Positions 4,964 through 5,819 of a stretch of DNA of 5,819 bases are shown piece by piece. Below the pieces are notes generated by a model, which was not told the DNA's origin, did no database searches, and saw nothing but the letters and a program-made list of their open reading frames with translations. The stretch is from contig JANWJI010000042.1 in assembly GCA_025449515.1 (NCBI GenBank), positions 1-5,819 of the forward strand, written 5' to 3'. This DNA is from Nitrososphaeraceae archaeon (lineage in GTDB: Archaea > Thermoproteota > Nitrososphaeria > Nitrososphaerales > Nitrososphaeraceae). How positions within the stretch are numbered: the stretch's first letter is position 1; each line of letters starts with the position of its first letter. The position numbers and the translations under genes are program-made.

Positions 4964-5819
4964 CGTTTAGGACAGCAATCGAGGAGATACACAATGTAAT
5001 TACTAGTGGCCTCCAGATTTTAGGTGTTGGTGAATTGAAGTTTGACATTACGCAAACACCAAGAGCAGAATTCGGAGATGTAACAACTAACATAGCTTTC
5101 CTGATCGCCAAAAAGACTGGTCAAAAACCAACCGAGATAGCGAAAAGGTTTGTTGAAAACCATATTAATCTTTATTTAGCGGATTGCAAGACTAGGGGAC
5201 GCTTATCGCTAATAGAATTTGCAAACCCACATTTCGCAGGTTATATTAACTTCAAATTAAATGCCATAAATCTTGCCTCGTCCACACTACCTGAGATCTT
5301 GACAAATCCGCATTATGCTCAACTTGATATCGGGAAAGGAAAGACAGTGATTATAGAACATACTAGTGTAAATCCAAATAAGGCGTTGCACATTGGGCAT
5401 GTACGAAATCTCGTAATCGGAGATACCTTGTATAGATTGATGCAGAGGACCAATCACAATCCAATTGTACTAAACTATATTGATGACTCGGGTCTACAAG
5501 TAGCAGATCTCGTTGTTGGATTCCTTTTCGCTGGCTTCCCTATGGACTTTAACAAAGCTCCGAAATTTGATATATACTGCGGTGATGAAGTATATGTAAA
5601 AATAAATGAATTATATACCACAGATCAGAACCTAGCAGAAAAAAGAAGATATGTGTTGAGAGAAATGGAATTAGGAAAATCAGACATTGCGAAGTTCGCG
5701 TTGGATATTAGTCAAAGAGTCTTGGCTGACCAACTAAAGACATGCTGGAGATTAAAAGCCCGCTATGATCTACTTAGCTTAGAATCTCATATACTTGCCT
5801 CTAGGCAATGGAACAAGAC
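4960..5819 (+). CDS. argS: Arginyl-tRNA synthetase, N-terminal part (cut by window end)
   Basis: An open frame of 286 codons starts with ATG at 4960, overlapping the phosphatase stop, and runs off the end of the window with no stop. It attaches arginine to tRNA-Arg in an ATP-dependent class I reaction. The N-terminal ~110 residues match the Add1-type domain that contacts the tRNA D-loop (EFGDVTTNIAF and the FANPHFAGYINFKL segment). The catalytic Rossmann domain then opens with VIIEHTSVNPNKALHIGH, whose HIGH signature is at about 144-147, followed by NLVIGDTLYRLMQ and NYIDDSGLQVADLVVG, all typical of ArgRS. The anticodon-binding domain and the KMSKS-like region lie beyond the window. A tRNA-Arg gene lies 1.5 kb upstream on the other strand; A20 in its D-loop is the base this N-terminal domain normally reads. 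Confidence 0.95.
   Translation, partial: MTFRTAIEEIHNVITSGLQILGVGELKFDITQTPRAEFGDVTTNIAFLIAKKTGQKPTEIAKRFVENHINLYLADCKTRGRLSLIEFANPHFAGYINFKLNAINLASSTLPEILTNPHYAQLDIGKGKTVIIEHTSVNPNKALHIGHVRNLVIGDTLYRLMQRTNHNPIVLNYIDDSGLQVADLVVGFLFAGFPMDFNKAPKFDIYCGDEVYVKINELYTTDQNLAEKRRYVLREMELGKSDIAKFALDISQRVLADQLKTCWRLKARYDLLSLESHILASRQWNK

Noticed and set aside
1..5819. CRISPR array, insertion sequence, integrase attachment site or prophage/defence island
   Set aside because: No spaced repeats of CRISPR type, no transposase or integrase, and no duplicated tRNA 3' end within the window; most genes are core housekeeping ones.

Overview
This 5.8-kb window looks like ordinary chromosomal DNA from an AT-rich archaeon, most likely a thaumarchaeon (Nitrososphaeria). 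Evidence for Archaea is direct: ribosomal proteins S24e and S27ae, an archaeal-type phosphoglycolate phosphatase, strong TATA boxes about 25-34 nt upstream of start codons with almost no leader, many TTG starts, and a tRNA gene with a short intron at a non-canonical position. The finer placement is an inference from gene style and composition.

Left part (1-2635, + strand): a short unassigned ORF that may run in from upstream of the window, then a 237-aa protein with an HEFLH zinc-metallopeptidase-like motif. This overlaps by 8 bp a 554-aa protein that joins an intact nucleotidyltransferase head to a Bud32/RIO-like kinase tail. The tail has lost the catalytic Asp residues and reads as a pseudokinase. 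The last two genes are almost certainly translated together, but their joint role is unknown.

Middle (2644-3505, - strand): S24e and S27ae form a two-gene unit. The S27ae TTG start directly abuts the S24e TAG stop, and a TATA box places transcription close to the S24e start codon. The unit converges on the nucleotidyltransferase gene with only 8 bp between the stops. Upstream lies tRNA-Arg(CCG), also on the - strand, with its own TATA box. It is interrupted by a 13-nt intron that I place between positions 25 and 26, supported by a foldable bulge-helix-bulge. An AT-rich divergent spacer follows; it carries an inverted copy of part of the intron.

Right part (3683-5819, + strand): an unassigned 123-aa protein whose TATA box lies inside an inverted repeat, then a 201-bp spacer with possible hairpins. 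Next is a HAD-family phosphoglycolate phosphatase, whose stop overlaps (ATGA) the start of argS, arginyl-tRNA synthetase, cut off by the window end after 286 codons. Arginine charging (argS) and an arginine tRNA are therefore about 1.5 kb apart, but on opposite strands and in separate transcription units.

The most useful things to follow up are the nucleotidyltransferase-pseudokinase fusion with its metallopeptidase-like partner, and the tRNA intron with its nearby inverted copy.
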